In this document: in pieces, positions 26,183-34,574 of the stretch
How the letters are laid out: each line of letters starts with the position of its first letter
How positions within the stretch are numbered: position 1 is the stretch's first letter
NCBI GenBank assembly: GCA_017434755.1
Contig: JAFRER010000018.1
Location: 1-64,000, forward strand
From: Oscillospiraceae bacterium
GTDB lineage: Bacteria > Bacillota > Clostridia > Oscillospirales > Oscillospiraceae
Reading direction: 5' to 3'
DNA: 64,000 nt
Program-made: the position numbers and the translations under genes
Notes under the pieces: model-generated
The model's input: only the letters and a program-made list of their open reading frames with translations
Databases searched by the model: none
Told to the model about the DNA's origin: nothing

Positions 26183-27243
26183 CTTTTCTCCTCCAGCAGT
26201 TCTTTTATAGTACGTATAAGTGTTTCCATGTCCTCAAGTTTTCCTATGGTGATCCTGTTATAATCGCTTATTTCTGGTTTTGAAAGATGCCTGATCAGTA
26301 TCCCGCGCTCTTTAAGCTCAAGATACAGTTCTTTCCCTCCGATATCCGGATGTCTGACAAAAATGAAATTTGCGGAGGAATCCGTCACCGAAAAGCCGAG
26401 TTCTTTGAGTTTTTCGGTAGTATAAGCCCTATTATCGGCAATGATAGAACAGTTTTTTTCAAAATACTCCCTGTCTTTCAGAGCTCCTATCCCTGCGGCC
26501 ATCGTCATGGAATTGATATTGTACGGATTCGTGGAATACTTGATTTTTCTGAGGTCACGGATCAGTTCGGCATTGCCGGCACCGAATCCGAGCCTTGCCC
26601 CCGCCATCGAGCGCGATTTGGAGAAGGTCTGCACGACAAGAAGGTTGTCATATTCATGGATCAGTGGAATGCAGCTCTCAGCGCCGAAATCGACATAAGC
26701 CTCATCGATCACCACGACGTTTTCCGGATTCCGGATAAGGATCTGCTCGATCTCCGCTCTTTTCAGCGCGATCCCTGTCGGCGCGTTCGGGTTTGCAAGG
26801 AATATCGTCTTGCCGATATCGAAATAATCCGTGATATCTACGGAAAAATCCTCTTTCAAGGGTATCTCGACGTAGGGCAGATTGTTTATTTCGGCAAACA
26901 CCGGATAGAAGCCGTAGGCTATGTCCGGAAACGCCGCGGGATGCAGATCGTCACAGAAAGCCATAAAGGCAAAGTTCAGTATCTCGTCCGAACCGTTGGT
27001 GAACAGCAGCTCATTTTCTGCCAGTCCGAAGACCTCTGCTGCGGTCTTCACCAATCCGGTGCATTCGGGATCCGAGTACAGATTCAGCCTTTCAAATGCC
27101 GCTGAGGCCTCCTGCACGGCAAGATCGGAAACAGGAAAGGGAGACTCATTGGTATTGAGCTTTATATATCTGCGGTCCCTCGGCTGCTCACCGGGTGTAT
27201 AAGGATCGAGATAAGCGTATTTATCACTGAAAAACCTGCTCAT
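26179..27243 (-). CDS. hisC: Histidinol-phosphate aminotransferase
   Basis: A 354-residue PLP-dependent fold type I aminotransferase that converts imidazole acetol phosphate and glutamate to histidinol phosphate. The LNTNESPF opening, NPNAPTG near residue 151, the VIDEAYVDF segment, and TFSKSRSMAGARLGF with its PLP-binding Lys near 210 are visible. It overlaps both neighbouring his genes by four bases. Confidence 0.96.
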   Translation of the reverse strand: MSRFFSDKYAYLDPYTPGEQPRDRRYIKLNTNESPFPVSDLAVQEASAAFERLNLYSDPECTGLVKTAAEVFGLAENELLFTNGSDEILNFAFMAFCDDLHPAAFPDIAYGFYPVFAEINNLPYVEIPLKEDFSVDITDYFDIGKTIFLANPNAPTGIALKRAEIEQILIRNPENVVVIDEAYVDFGAESCIPLIHEYDNLLVVQTFSKSRSMAGARLGFGAGNAELIRDLRKIKYSTNPYNINSMTMAAGIGALKDREYFEKNCSIIADNRAYTTEKLKELGFSVTDSSANFIFVRHPDIGGKELYLELKERGILIRHLSKPEISDYNRITIGKLEDMETLIRTIKELLEEKR

Positions 27244-28520
27244 TCGTCCGCCTTCTTTCTTGAGAGAACGCTTCTCGCATGTCCGGTTAGACCTTCCTGC
27301 CTTGCAAAAAGCGCGATATCTTCCGCAACTGCATTCAAAGCATCGCGGGTGTAATAGGTGAACTGGGATTTTTTGATAAAATCATCCACCGAAAGCGGAC
27401 TGCCGTATTTAGCGGTCCCGCCGGTCGGAAGAGTATGGTTCGGACCGGCATAGTAATCACCCAGCGGCTCCGGCGCATCACGTCCGAGAAAGATCGAGCC
27501 CGCGTTTTTCACTTTGTCAAGGTATCCGAACGGATCGTCCACGCACAGCCCCAGATGCTCCGGCGCTATCTCATTTGCGATCTCCAGCGCCTCCTCCAGG
27601 CTGCCGGTGATTATGATCTTTCCGTTGTTCTCTATCGAGGCCCTCGCTATTGCTTCTCTCTCCAGCAGAGAAAGCTGTCTTTCGATCTCCTTCTGAACTT
27701 TCTCCGCAAGATCTTCGGAATCCGTGATGAGCACCGCGCTGGACATGACATCGTGCTCTGCCTGGGCAAGAAGGTCCGCCGCCAGGACAGCGGGATCCGA
27801 TCTTCCGTCCGAAACAATGAGCACTTCACTGGGTCCCGCCTCGGCATCGATGGAGACCTCACCGTATACCTGTTTCTTTGCAGCCGCAACATACGCGTTG
27901 CCGGGGCCTACTATCTTATACACCTTCGGAATGCTCTCCGTGCCGTATGCAAGCGCGGCAATCGCCTGAGCGCCGCCGACTTTGTAGATTCTGTCCACTC
28001 CCGCCGTATGTGCCGCCGAGAGGATCGCCGGATCCACCTTTCCGTCTTTCCGCGGAGGCGTTACCATGACAATCTCCGCGCATCCGGCTATTTTGGCGGG
28101 GATCGCATCCATCAGCACAGTGGACGGATACGGAGCAGTGCCGCCCGGCACATACAGCCCCACCTTCTCTATCGGCGTAATCTTCACGCCTAGCACGGTG
28201 CCGTCGGGATTCTCAATCCTGTAGCTTTCCCGGATCTGGCAGGAATGGAAGCGGCGGATGTTCGCTGCCGCCTTCTCAAGGACCGCCTTGAAACCGTCGG
28301 AGACCTCTCCGAGCGCCTCATCCATCTCCTCATCGCTGACGAGGAAATCATCGATCGCAACGCCGTCGAACCTTTCCGAATACTCTCTCAGTGCGGCGTC
28401 ACCGCGCTCTCTGACATTCCGGATTATCTGCGCGACCGTTTCTCCCACCTCGGACACCGGAAAGGATCTGGAAAGGATCTCTCCCGGTGAGGAAAGGCCG
28501 CATTTCAGAATCTTTATCAT
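27240..28520 (-). CDS. hisD: Histidinol dehydrogenase
   Basis: A 426-residue zinc enzyme that oxidises L-histidinol to histidine with two NAD+. Recognised segments are YVPGGTAPYPSTVLM near residue 125, VGGAQAIAALAYGT near 180, AGPSEVLIVSD near 230, LLAQAEHD with the zinc-ligand region, and the APEHLGL and GPNHTLPTGGTAKY segments toward the C-terminus. It lies between hisG and hisC with four-base overlaps on both sides. Confidence 0.97.
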   Translation of the reverse strand: MIKILKCGLSSPGEILSRSFPVSEVGETVAQIIRNVRERGDAALREYSERFDGVAIDDFLVSDEEMDEALGEVSDGFKAVLEKAAANIRRFHSCQIRESYRIENPDGTVLGVKITPIEKVGLYVPGGTAPYPSTVLMDAIPAKIAGCAEIVMVTPPRKDGKVDPAILSAAHTAGVDRIYKVGGAQAIAALAYGTESIPKVYKIVGPGNAYVAAAKKQVYGEVSIDAEAGPSEVLIVSDGRSDPAVLAADLLAQAEHDVMSSAVLITDSEDLAEKVQKEIERQLSLLEREAIARASIENNGKIIITGSLEEALEIANEIAPEHLGLCVDDPFGYLDKVKNAGSIFLGRDAPEPLGDYYAGPNHTLPTGGTAKYGSPLSVDDFIKKSQFTYYTRDALNAVAEDIALFARQEGLTGHARSVLSRKKADE

Positions 28521-29155
28521 GTTTCCACCTCTGCCTGCGCAGACAGGCCCTTCATCACTCTTTCTATCATCTCCTGCCTGAAACGGAAAGCCGATCTGTT
28601 CGCGATAAGTCTCGCGCTGATCTCAGCTAAGGTGTCTATGATCCTGAGATCGTTCTCCCGGAGCGTGGTGCCCGTCTCGGTAATATCCACGATCACGTCG
28701 GACAGGCCCAGGATCGGTGCGATCTCAATGGATCCGTTCAGATGTATGATATCGATCTCCCGCCCCGTGGACGCATAGTATCTCCGGGCAATTCCGGCAT
28801 ACTTCGTAGCCACTCTCAGTGTCCTCTGCGGATCATCCCTGTATCCGTCCGGAGCGGCGGATATCATGCGGCATTTTCCTGTTTTGAGATCAAGGAGTTC
28901 ATAGACATCCGGCTGATACTCCATCAGGATATCCTTGCCCGCAACGCCGATATCCGCGGCTCCTCTCTCCACATATACGGGAACGTCCGACGGTTTCACC
29001 CAGAAGTACCGGACTCCCGCCTCAGGGTTTTCAAAAGTCAGCTTCCGGTTCGTCTCCAGGATCTCAGGGCAGGGAAAACCCGCGGCCTCGAACATCTTAT
29101 ATACTTTGTCGCCGAGCCTTCCTTTCGGAAGCGCGATATTCAGCATTCTTTCCAT
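28517..29155 (-). CDS. hisG: ATP phosphoribosyltransferase, short form catalytic subunit
   Basis: This enzyme couples ATP and PRPP, the first and committed step of histidine synthesis. LNIALPKGRLGDKVY opens the protein and the PRPP loop is in the DVIVDITETGTTLREN segment near residue 155. The length (212) is that of the short form, which lacks the C-terminal histidine-sensing domain and needs HisZ; hisZ is directly upstream. The ATG at 29155 has GAGGTGG at a good distance, so it is preferred to one at 29170 and to the inner Met three codons on. Confidence 0.95.
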   Translation of the reverse strand: MERMLNIALPKGRLGDKVYKMFEAAGFPCPEILETNRKLTFENPEAGVRYFWVKPSDVPVYVERGAADIGVAGKDILMEYQPDVYELLDLKTGKCRMISAAPDGYRDDPQRTLRVATKYAGIARRYYASTGREIDIIHLNGSIEIAPILGLSDVIVDITETGTTLRENDLRIIDTLAEISARLIANRSAFRFRQEMIERVMKGLSAQAEVET

Positions 29156-29166
29156 GCGGTCCCACC

Positions 29167-30111
29167 TCAAAGCAGTTCGTCCGGCAGAGCGATCCTCTCC
29201 AGTTCGTCCAGATAGACGGCAAATCCGACGGCATTCGATCTCCTGCCCATCTTCTCCATGAGTCTGTCATACTGGCCGCCGGAGAGGACTCTGTCCGGTA
29301 TACCGTCGATGAACCCTCTGAAAACGATGCCGTTATAATAGCTCACGTCACCGATCAGCGAAAAATCTATCTCGGTTCTGGAGCGGACGCCGGGATCCTT
29401 CAGTCCGCAGATGATCATTTTCATTCTTTCCAGTCTGCTGCGAAGCTTGTCTCCAGCGCAGAGTTTTTCAAGCTCCGGCAGCACTTTGTCCGCTCTTCCG
29501 TAGACGGAAAGAAGTCTCTTCAGAGGCAGACTTCTTTCCTCAGGGATGTTTTCCTGTGCGCAGATCTCGGCTATCCCGTGCAGATTCCTCTCACCCGCAC
29601 ATTTAATTATCCTTCGTCTGACATCCTCGGAGTCTGTCATGTCATCCAGCAAAGCAAGCGGTATATCCATATCAGACAGCTCCAGAACATATGCGTTGCT
29701 GAGCATCCCGAGGCTCTCCGCGGCAAGTGAAATGACTTCGGCAAGGCATTCCGTATCTATCCTGCCTATGCATTCAAGCCCTGTCTGCATGATCTCTTTG
29801 AAAGACCCCGTTTTTTTAGACACACGGTAAACGCTCTCATCATAGCAGAGCTTCCTCAGACGGTCAGCCTCGTCTCTGCTGTTTCGGATTATCGAAAGAG
29901 TCACATCCGGCTTGAGTGCCATGAGCATGCCGTTCGTATCGGTAAAGGTTATGACATTGTCCGAAACAAGGAAGTCCTTGTTCCGGCTGTACAGGTCATA
30001 TTCCTCGAAACGGCTCATCGTGTACTTTTCGTATCCGCTGGCCATGTATAAGGCACGCAGGGCGAAGAGGATCCTCTCGGTGTTGCTCAGAACGGAAGCG
30101 TCAAACTTCAT
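29167..30111 (-). CDS. hisZ: ATP phosphoribosyltransferase regulatory subunit
   Basis: A 314-residue paralogue of the histidyl-tRNA synthetase catalytic core that partners with short HisG and gives it activity and histidine feedback. Motif-like segments include the class II region FEEYDLYSRN, TDTNGMLMALKPDVTLSIIR, a LECIGRIDTECLAEVISL stretch and the C-terminal SGGQYDRLMEKMG. It lacks an anticodon-binding domain, so it is not a synthetase. The ATG at 30111 follows AGGAG by a good distance and overlaps the yerC stop by eleven bases; a longer frame from 30132 is less likely. Confidence 0.93.
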   Translation of the reverse strand: MKFDASVLSNTERILFALRALYMASGYEKYTMSRFEEYDLYSRNKDFLVSDNVITFTDTNGMLMALKPDVTLSIIRNSRDEADRLRKLCYDESVYRVSKKTGSFKEIMQTGLECIGRIDTECLAEVISLAAESLGMLSNAYVLELSDMDIPLALLDDMTDSEDVRRRIIKCAGERNLHGIAEICAQENIPEERSLPLKRLLSVYGRADKVLPELEKLCAGDKLRSRLERMKMIICGLKDPGVRSRTEIDFSLIGDVSYYNGIVFRGFIDGIPDRVLSGGQYDRLMEKMGRRSNAVGFAVYLDELERIALPDELL

Positions 30112-30406
30112 CTTCCTTCTCCTGTTCCTCAAGTCTTGCTATCACCGTTTCATATCCGCCGTCACCGTAATTCAGGCATCTGCTTACCCGGCTGATGGTC
30201 GTGCTGCTTGTCCCGACCTGCCGGGAGATCTCCTGATAGCTTTTCCCGCTGTACAGAAGTCGTGCGGTTTCAAACCTTTGTGCCATATCCTGGATTTCCT
30301 TTATCGTGCAGAGATCTTCAAAAAAGGCTCTGCTCTCGTCCTCTGACTCAAGAAGCAGAACGCTGCGGAAAAGAGCATTTACCGCTTCCGAATAATAGTT
30401 TTGCAT
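30101..30406 (-). CDS. yerC: YerC/YecD family TrpR-like regulator
   Basis: A 101-residue protein of the TrpR-like YerC/YecD family. The helix-turn-helix lies at about residues 55-80, with SYQEISRQVGTSSTTISRVS and the family-typical CLNYGDGGY after it. It is the first gene of the his operon, has a good promoter of its own (30437-30465) and overlaps hisZ. Homologues have been proposed as histidine-gene repressors; from memory only, and here position is the main argument. AAGGAGAC precedes the ATG. Confidence 0.88.
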   Translation of the reverse strand: MQNYYSEAVNALFRSVLLLESEDESRAFFEDLCTIKEIQDMAQRFETARLLYSGKSYQEISRQVGTSSTTISRVSRCLNYGDGGYETVIARLEEQEKEDEV

Positions 30407-30436
30407 ATCTGTCTCCTTTGCGATTATTACTTTAGC

Positions 30437-30465
30437 AGTCTATCACTCTATTCTAATAAAGTCAA
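30437..30465 (-). promoter_or_regulatory. Promoter of the histidine operon
   Basis: Minus-strand TTGACT (30465-30460) and TAGACT (30442-30437) are 17 bases apart. Start near 30430 leaves a leader of only about 24 bases, too short for a T-box or attenuator, so control would have to be at initiation. Confidence 0.6.
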
Positions 30466-30483
30466 CTATAATAATACGATATC

Positions 30484-30512
30484 TTTAAGAGTTTTTTAAA
30501 ATATGCTATAAT
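30484..30512 (+). promoter_or_regulatory. Possible promoter of the DUF2974 gene
   Basis: A perfect TATAAT at 30507-30512 has a poor -35 candidate, TTTAAG at 30484-30489, with a 17-base spacer. A 6-bp hairpin (30554-30573) stands directly before the ribosome binding site AAAGGAGG. Confidence 0.4.
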
Positions 30513-30585
30513 CAACACAACGAATGTTCGATGCAAGCGGTAATTTGGTCATACTGTCCTGTACGCGGGACAGAAAGGAGGATAC

Positions 30586-31659
30586 ATGGCAGGTATTCTT
30601 GATTATATTAAGTGGCGAGGTGATCTCAGCCATGAGGTTTCGCCTTTCAATGAAGTAGACTACTATGTGTTTTCAAAGATTGGTTCGCCTGATTTTTCCG
30701 GGATCGTTCCTGACGATGATTCCACGATTGACCTTCAAAACTGCACAGACAGGCTTTTTGGTGATGATCCCGATTCAGTTTCGTTGGGCCTTTTAGCCTC
30801 AAAAAGCATTCTTAAGGTCCTTCGTATCCTGCCTTCCAAACCGAGATACCGGGATCTGTTGCTTTCCGGATTTAGGGCAGTGTTCAGTGAATCTGATACA
30901 GAGCAGTTCTCAGCACTCACTCTTATCCTTCCGGATGGAGTCTGTTTTGTCAGTTTCAGAGGAACTGACGATTATTTAGTATCCTGGAAAGAAGACCTTC
31001 AGTTGAGCGTCAAAGATTCCATTCCCGCTCAACGTGACGCTGCCGCATATCTTCAATGGGCTGCTTCTGTCTATCCCGGTCCCATTATAGTTGCCGGACA
31101 TTCCAAAGGCGGCAATCTTGCCGTCTATGCCGCGACCATGCTCTCCCCTGATCTTCAGGCCAGGATCAAAGGGGTATATAGTTTTGACGGTCCCGGTTTC
31201 AAGGCGGACTTCTTTACCCATGACGGTTTTCTTGCAATCAGTGACCGTTTGCATGAGATTGTCCCTGAAACATCCATTATAGGCATTCTTCTTGAGAAGG
31301 CACTTCCTTATGAAATAGTCCGATGTGTATACTCCGGAATCCAGTCCCACGACGGATACCGCTGGGAAACATCGCCCACCGGCTTTGTCCGCGCTGAGTC
31401 GCTGACCGATTCCAGCGAAGCTTTGAATGAGACCATGGATAAAACTATCAGCGAAATGTCTCCGGAAGAGGCAGATTCTCTTATTGGAGAGCTTTTCCGG
31501 ATTCTGACGGACACCGGTGCAAAGACTGTTTCCGATCTGGCGGATTTCAATCTCATAGGCAGTTTCCGCCTTGCCAAGAACCTGATCATGGAGAGCCAGA
31601 TCCGGGGTCTTGGCGGCAAACTGATCGAAAACATGATCAAATGCATCATCCGTCAGTGA
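30586..31659 (+). CDS. DUF2974 (Mbeg1-like) alpha/beta hydrolase
   Basis: A 357-residue protein of the DUF2974/Mbeg1-like family related to class 3 lipases. The nucleophile is Ser-173 in GHSKGGN; the oxyanion strand is VSFRGTDD at 122-129, and the following FDGPG near 205 may carry the acid. There is no signal peptide or membrane segment, so it should be cytoplasmic. Substrate is unknown. AAAGGAGG sits seven bases before the ATG, one of the strongest binding sites in the window. It is divergent from the his operon and only 72 bases before the next gene on the same strand. Confidence 0.85.
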   Translation: MAGILDYIKWRGDLSHEVSPFNEVDYYVFSKIGSPDFSGIVPDDDSTIDLQNCTDRLFGDDPDSVSLGLLASKSILKVLRILPSKPRYRDLLLSGFRAVFSESDTEQFSALTLILPDGVCFVSFRGTDDYLVSWKEDLQLSVKDSIPAQRDAAAYLQWAASVYPGPIIVAGHSKGGNLAVYAATMLSPDLQARIKGVYSFDGPGFKADFFTHDGFLAISDRLHEIVPETSIIGILLEKALPYEIVRCVYSGIQSHDGYRWETSPTGFVRAESLTDSSEALNETMDKTISEMSPEEADSLIGELFRILTDTGAKTVSDLADFNLIGSFRLAKNLIMESQIRGLGGKLIENMIKCIIRQ

Positions 31660-31731
31660 TGCTGTACAAGGACATTCCCTTTTTCATGCATTCACTCATC
31701 TGAGATCCTTATCATTTTTCCGGAGTCTGCC

Positions 31732-33069
31732 ATGCCAGAATCTGAAATCATCACGTTCCGCTATCCGAACGGTGAGTATCAGAGAGTCCAGAAGGTCACT
31801 TTCGACAGCTGGTCACAGCTGGAATATCTTCTCCCCTCCCGTTCCGAAAGAGCCTTCGATTCGCTGTGCTCCCTCTATAAACGCTATATAATCCCGAAGT
31901 GTCCCTGGTTATTCGGAAGACTCATCCTTTTCCGCATCCCGGATGATGTCACGGTTCCTTTTCCCTTTGAAACGGAACGGTACGGTTCCGTGGCGGACAA
32001 ACTCACAGCAGCCGCCATCGCTTTGCGAAGCGGTGTCGTGGTCGCCGGGAATAAACCGGTCTTTCTGTCCGGCGCAGTGAGGGAATTCTGGAGATGTCTC
32101 GAGGTCAGAAACTGCGTGAAGATCCTCTGCGGGTATCTTCCCCACACGACGGTCCTGCCTGTTAACGACCTCTGCGGATTTCTGACCGAAAACGAAAACT
32201 CTGCCGCTTTCCGGTCCAGTGCTTCATTTTTTACCATGGAGCGCTTCGACTGCGCCAGCGCATATGACAGCATAGGCACTCCGATAGGCCTCCATGTAAA
32301 GGACGGCTTCATCTTCAGCCCGCCGATGTATTTGCGCGAAGCCCTGCTCGTCGGAAAAGACGGGAAGGCTTCGATTGCGGTTCCTCGGCTTTCCGATCTC
32401 ACGATGGAAATAAACGGTTCATCCGTAACCCCGGACGAAACAAATACTTTTTTCAGACCTTCCTGCCGGATCACGCCGAAACACGGAGAAAGGGACCTTG
32501 TCATAATCGGTTCGAAGATCGCCGCCGTGCATGAAGGCGGAAACACTTTCGTTCCTTCTTCCGGTTTCGTTCTCCGGGACTGCGGTACCCATGCGATGCC
32601 CGGAGACACGGTGACTTATCACGGATTAGAGGATGTGCTTTTCGGCATTCAGGCCGGAAACAGCGCTGTTGTCAACGGGAAAAAGACCGGGCATTTTATT
32701 TCCCCTTTTTATAATATCAAAAGGCTCTGGAGCACATCCTACCCTCCCAGCCTTTACCCGCTCAATTATAACAGAGACAGGGCGCCCAGAATGGTATTGG
32801 GAACGGACAGCGGCGGCACGCCGGTCATCCTGTGGGCAGAGGGAGCCGGCAAACTGAAGTATTTCCCCGGAAAAGAAAGCTGCGGCGCTTCCCTTTCGGA
32901 GATGGAGGATATCTGTCAGAAGCTCGGTCTTGTCAATGCCGTCAATCTCGACGGCGGAGGCTCGGCGCAGATCATTCTGAACGGTTCACGCTCCCTCAGG
33001 ATCTCCGACAGGAATCCGGACAATACCGAGGCAGAGCGCGCGATCCCCGTAGCTCTGATGATCAGATGA
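31732..33069 (+). CDS. Phosphodiester glycosidase family protein (NAGPA-like)
   Basis: A 445-residue protein whose C-terminal half (about 250-445) is a phosphodiester glycosidase (NAGPA, DUF2233) domain, with the motif NLDGGGSAQ from residue 404 and the preceding SLSEMEDICQKLGL helix. Known family members remove GlcNAc from a phosphodiester. The N-terminal half has no family I recognise, and no signal peptide is visible. CGGAG stands about seven bases before the ATG. It overlaps the next gene by ATGA. A second protein of this family is at 34575-35831. Confidence 0.83.
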   Translation: MPESEIITFRYPNGEYQRVQKVTFDSWSQLEYLLPSRSERAFDSLCSLYKRYIIPKCPWLFGRLILFRIPDDVTVPFPFETERYGSVADKLTAAAIALRSGVVVAGNKPVFLSGAVREFWRCLEVRNCVKILCGYLPHTTVLPVNDLCGFLTENENSAAFRSSASFFTMERFDCASAYDSIGTPIGLHVKDGFIFSPPMYLREALLVGKDGKASIAVPRLSDLTMEINGSSVTPDETNTFFRPSCRITPKHGERDLVIIGSKIAAVHEGGNTFVPSSGFVLRDCGTHAMPGDTVTYHGLEDVLFGIQAGNSAVVNGKKTGHFISPFYNIKRLWSTSYPPSLYPLNYNRDRAPRMVLGTDSGGTPVILWAEGAGKLKYFPGKESCGASLSEMEDICQKLGLVNAVNLDGGGSAQIILNGSRSLRISDRNPDNTEAERAIPVALMIR

Positions 33070-33710
33070 ACAGCATGAGGATAATCAAAGAAACCGAAAA
33101 CACGATAATATGCGTCAAGCCCGCAGGTGTTCTGTCGACAGATGAGCCCGGCGGGATGCCTTCACTCGTCAGGGATGCCCTCGGAGAAGCCTGTTCAGAA
33201 ATCTGTACAGTTCACAGGCTCGACAGAGTCGTCAGCGGACTGATGGTGCTGGCAAAGAACAGCACGGCCGCTTCAATTCTCGGACAGCAGATCATGGCCC
33301 GTTCATTCGAAAAAGAGTACCTTGCCGTGATACATGGCTGTCCTCAGGAATCGGAAGGCAGATTCACGGATCTGCTTTTCCGTGACAGATATGCGCGCAG
33401 GACACTCATTGCCGACTCTCCCGCCAAAGGCGTCCGGGAAGCCGTGCTCGATTATTCGCTGCTGGAGAAGACGGATGATCTGAGTCTGGTGAAGATCTGT
33501 CTGGGTACCGGCAGGACCCACCAGATCAGAGTCCAGTTTTCATCAAGAGGCATGCCCGTCGTCGGAGACAGGAAATACGGCACGGATGACGGCTGCGATA
33601 TCGCCTTGTGGTCATACCGTCTGGCATTCGATGAGCCTTTCACAGGCGAAAGGATAGATATCTCCCTGCCTCCGCCCGGACAATATCCGTGGAATCTGTT
33701 CGGCTGTTGA
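33066..33710 (+). CDS. RluA family pseudouridine synthase
   Basis: A 214-residue RNA pseudouridine synthase of the RluA family. The catalytic Asp-53 lies in HRLDR, followed by SGLMVLAK, and the C-terminal GTGRTHQIRVQF and GDRKYG segments are standard. No S4 RNA-binding domain is attached, so it resembles the short RluA/RluC-like stand-alone type; the target site cannot be told. Its ATG at 33066 overlaps the preceding TGA, hence translational coupling. A bidirectional terminator follows. Confidence 0.92.
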   Translation: MNSMRIIKETENTIICVKPAGVLSTDEPGGMPSLVRDALGEACSEICTVHRLDRVVSGLMVLAKNSTAASILGQQIMARSFEKEYLAVIHGCPQESEGRFTDLLFRDRYARRTLIADSPAKGVREAVLDYSLLEKTDDLSLVKICLGTGRTHQIRVQFSSRGMPVVGDRKYGTDDGCDIALWSYRLAFDEPFTGERIDISLPPPGQYPWNLFGC

Positions 33711-33719
33711 ACTGCATGC

Positions 33720-33752
33720 AAAAAGGAAGCCGCCATCGGCGGCTTCCTTTTT
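33720..33752. terminator. Bidirectional terminator
   Basis: A perfect 15-bp stem (33720-33734 with 33738-33752) has a 3-base loop, an A-run at the left and a T-run at the right. It separates the convergent pseudouridine synthase and NUDIX genes. Confidence 0.92.
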
Positions 33753-33772
33753 ATTGTCATTTATTCCTTAGA

Positions 33773-34342
33773 TCAGAACGCAAACGGATCCGGTCTTTCT
33801 ATTGTCTGTCCGGGCCAGAGCTCATCCGGATCGCAGAGGTCATATTTCTTCACATAATCGATCATCATGGCAAAATCCGCGCATCCGGGACGGACAGGGC
33901 CGGCAAGCTCCGCTGCTTTTTTCACATCCACCCAGACCGCCTCTTCCACCTCGTCCGAGAGATGGAACTCGCACTTGGGGCAGAATGCCAGAAACGCGAT
34001 CATCAGCACACCGCCTCTGAACCAGTATGTCCCGAGGCTCTCGAGATTCCGGATCTCGATGCCGAGTTCCTCCTTTATCTCCCGCACCGCTGCATGCTCC
34101 GCGTTCTCTCCCGGAAGGATGAAGCCGGAATTATACATCCAATGCCTGTAAGTAAGGTGGGACTGTCTCGTCATGACCACCTCGTTATACTCATTGTAAG
34201 TCAGGACAATGACCGCTGTTGGGAAGGAATCGTACCATGTTTTTTTACAGGGATCGCACCAGGGCACCATTCCGTCTTCCTTCGATTCTCTCAGAGAGAG
34301 TTTTCTCCCGCACTGGGGACAGTATTCATAGTGAAGTACCAT
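33773..34342 (-). CDS. NUDIX hydrolase with N-terminal zinc ribbon
   Basis: A 189-residue protein with a small zinc ribbon (Cys-8, Cys-11, Cys-29, Cys-32) and a NUDIX domain. The Nudix box is complete: a Gly, five residues, Glu, seven residues, then REIKEELGI. This is the layout of NUDIX proteins related to NADH pyrophosphatases, but the NudC-type SQPWPFPxS motif is not seen, so the substrate is open. It is third in an operon after a phosphodiester glycosidase and a small membrane protein. Confidence 0.92.
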   Translation of the reverse strand: MVLHYEYCPQCGRKLSLRESKEDGMVPWCDPCKKTWYDSFPTAVIVLTYNEYNEVVMTRQSHLTYRHWMYNSGFILPGENAEHAAVREIKEELGIEIRNLESLGTYWFRGGVLMIAFLAFCPKCEFHLSDEVEEAVWVDVKKAAELAGPVRPGCADFAMMIDYVKKYDLCDPDELWPGQTIERPDPFAF

Positions 34343-34368
34343 TTTCTCTCCTCAGCTGACGGAATCAG

Positions 34369-34560
34369 TCATTTTCTCGCTCTGACGATCGCTCCGACCG
34401 ATGAGACGACCACAACAGCGCAGAAAATGAAAATGAAAACCTTCGTGGTATTGCTCGTGAGAAACGACATAAGCGGATTGAAGCCGTTCAGAATGGTTAT
34501 CACGACGAGAGCAAGCGCCATGCAGATTGCCAGATGACTCAGAAACTCCATAATCTTCAT
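34369..34560 (-). CDS. Small membrane protein, unknown function
   Basis: A 63-residue protein with two predicted membrane helices (about residues 8-28 and 40-58) and a basic C-terminus. GGAAG stands nine bases before the ATG. It lies 14 bases after the phosphodiester glycosidase gene and 26 before the NUDIX gene on the same strand, which supports it as a real gene. No family is recognised. Confidence 0.7.
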   Translation of the reverse strand: MKIMEFLSHLAICMALALVVITILNGFNPLMSFLTSNTTKVFIFIFCAVVVVSSVGAIVRARK

Positions 34561-34574
34561 AGGGTATCTTCCTT

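Noticed and set aside
26287-27105. Plus-strand frames inside the his operon, for example over hisC and hisD
   Set aside because: All are shadows of his genes, lack binding sites and have no family resemblance.
20888-30465. CRISPR array or cas genes near the CARF-DUF1887 gene
   Set aside because: I looked for regularly spaced repeats and Cas-like products on both sides and throughout the window; none was seen. The neighbours are his genes and fakA.
30407-30585. T-box or histidine attenuator before the his operon
   Set aside because: The predicted leader is about 24 bases and has no T-box core or His-codon leader peptide.
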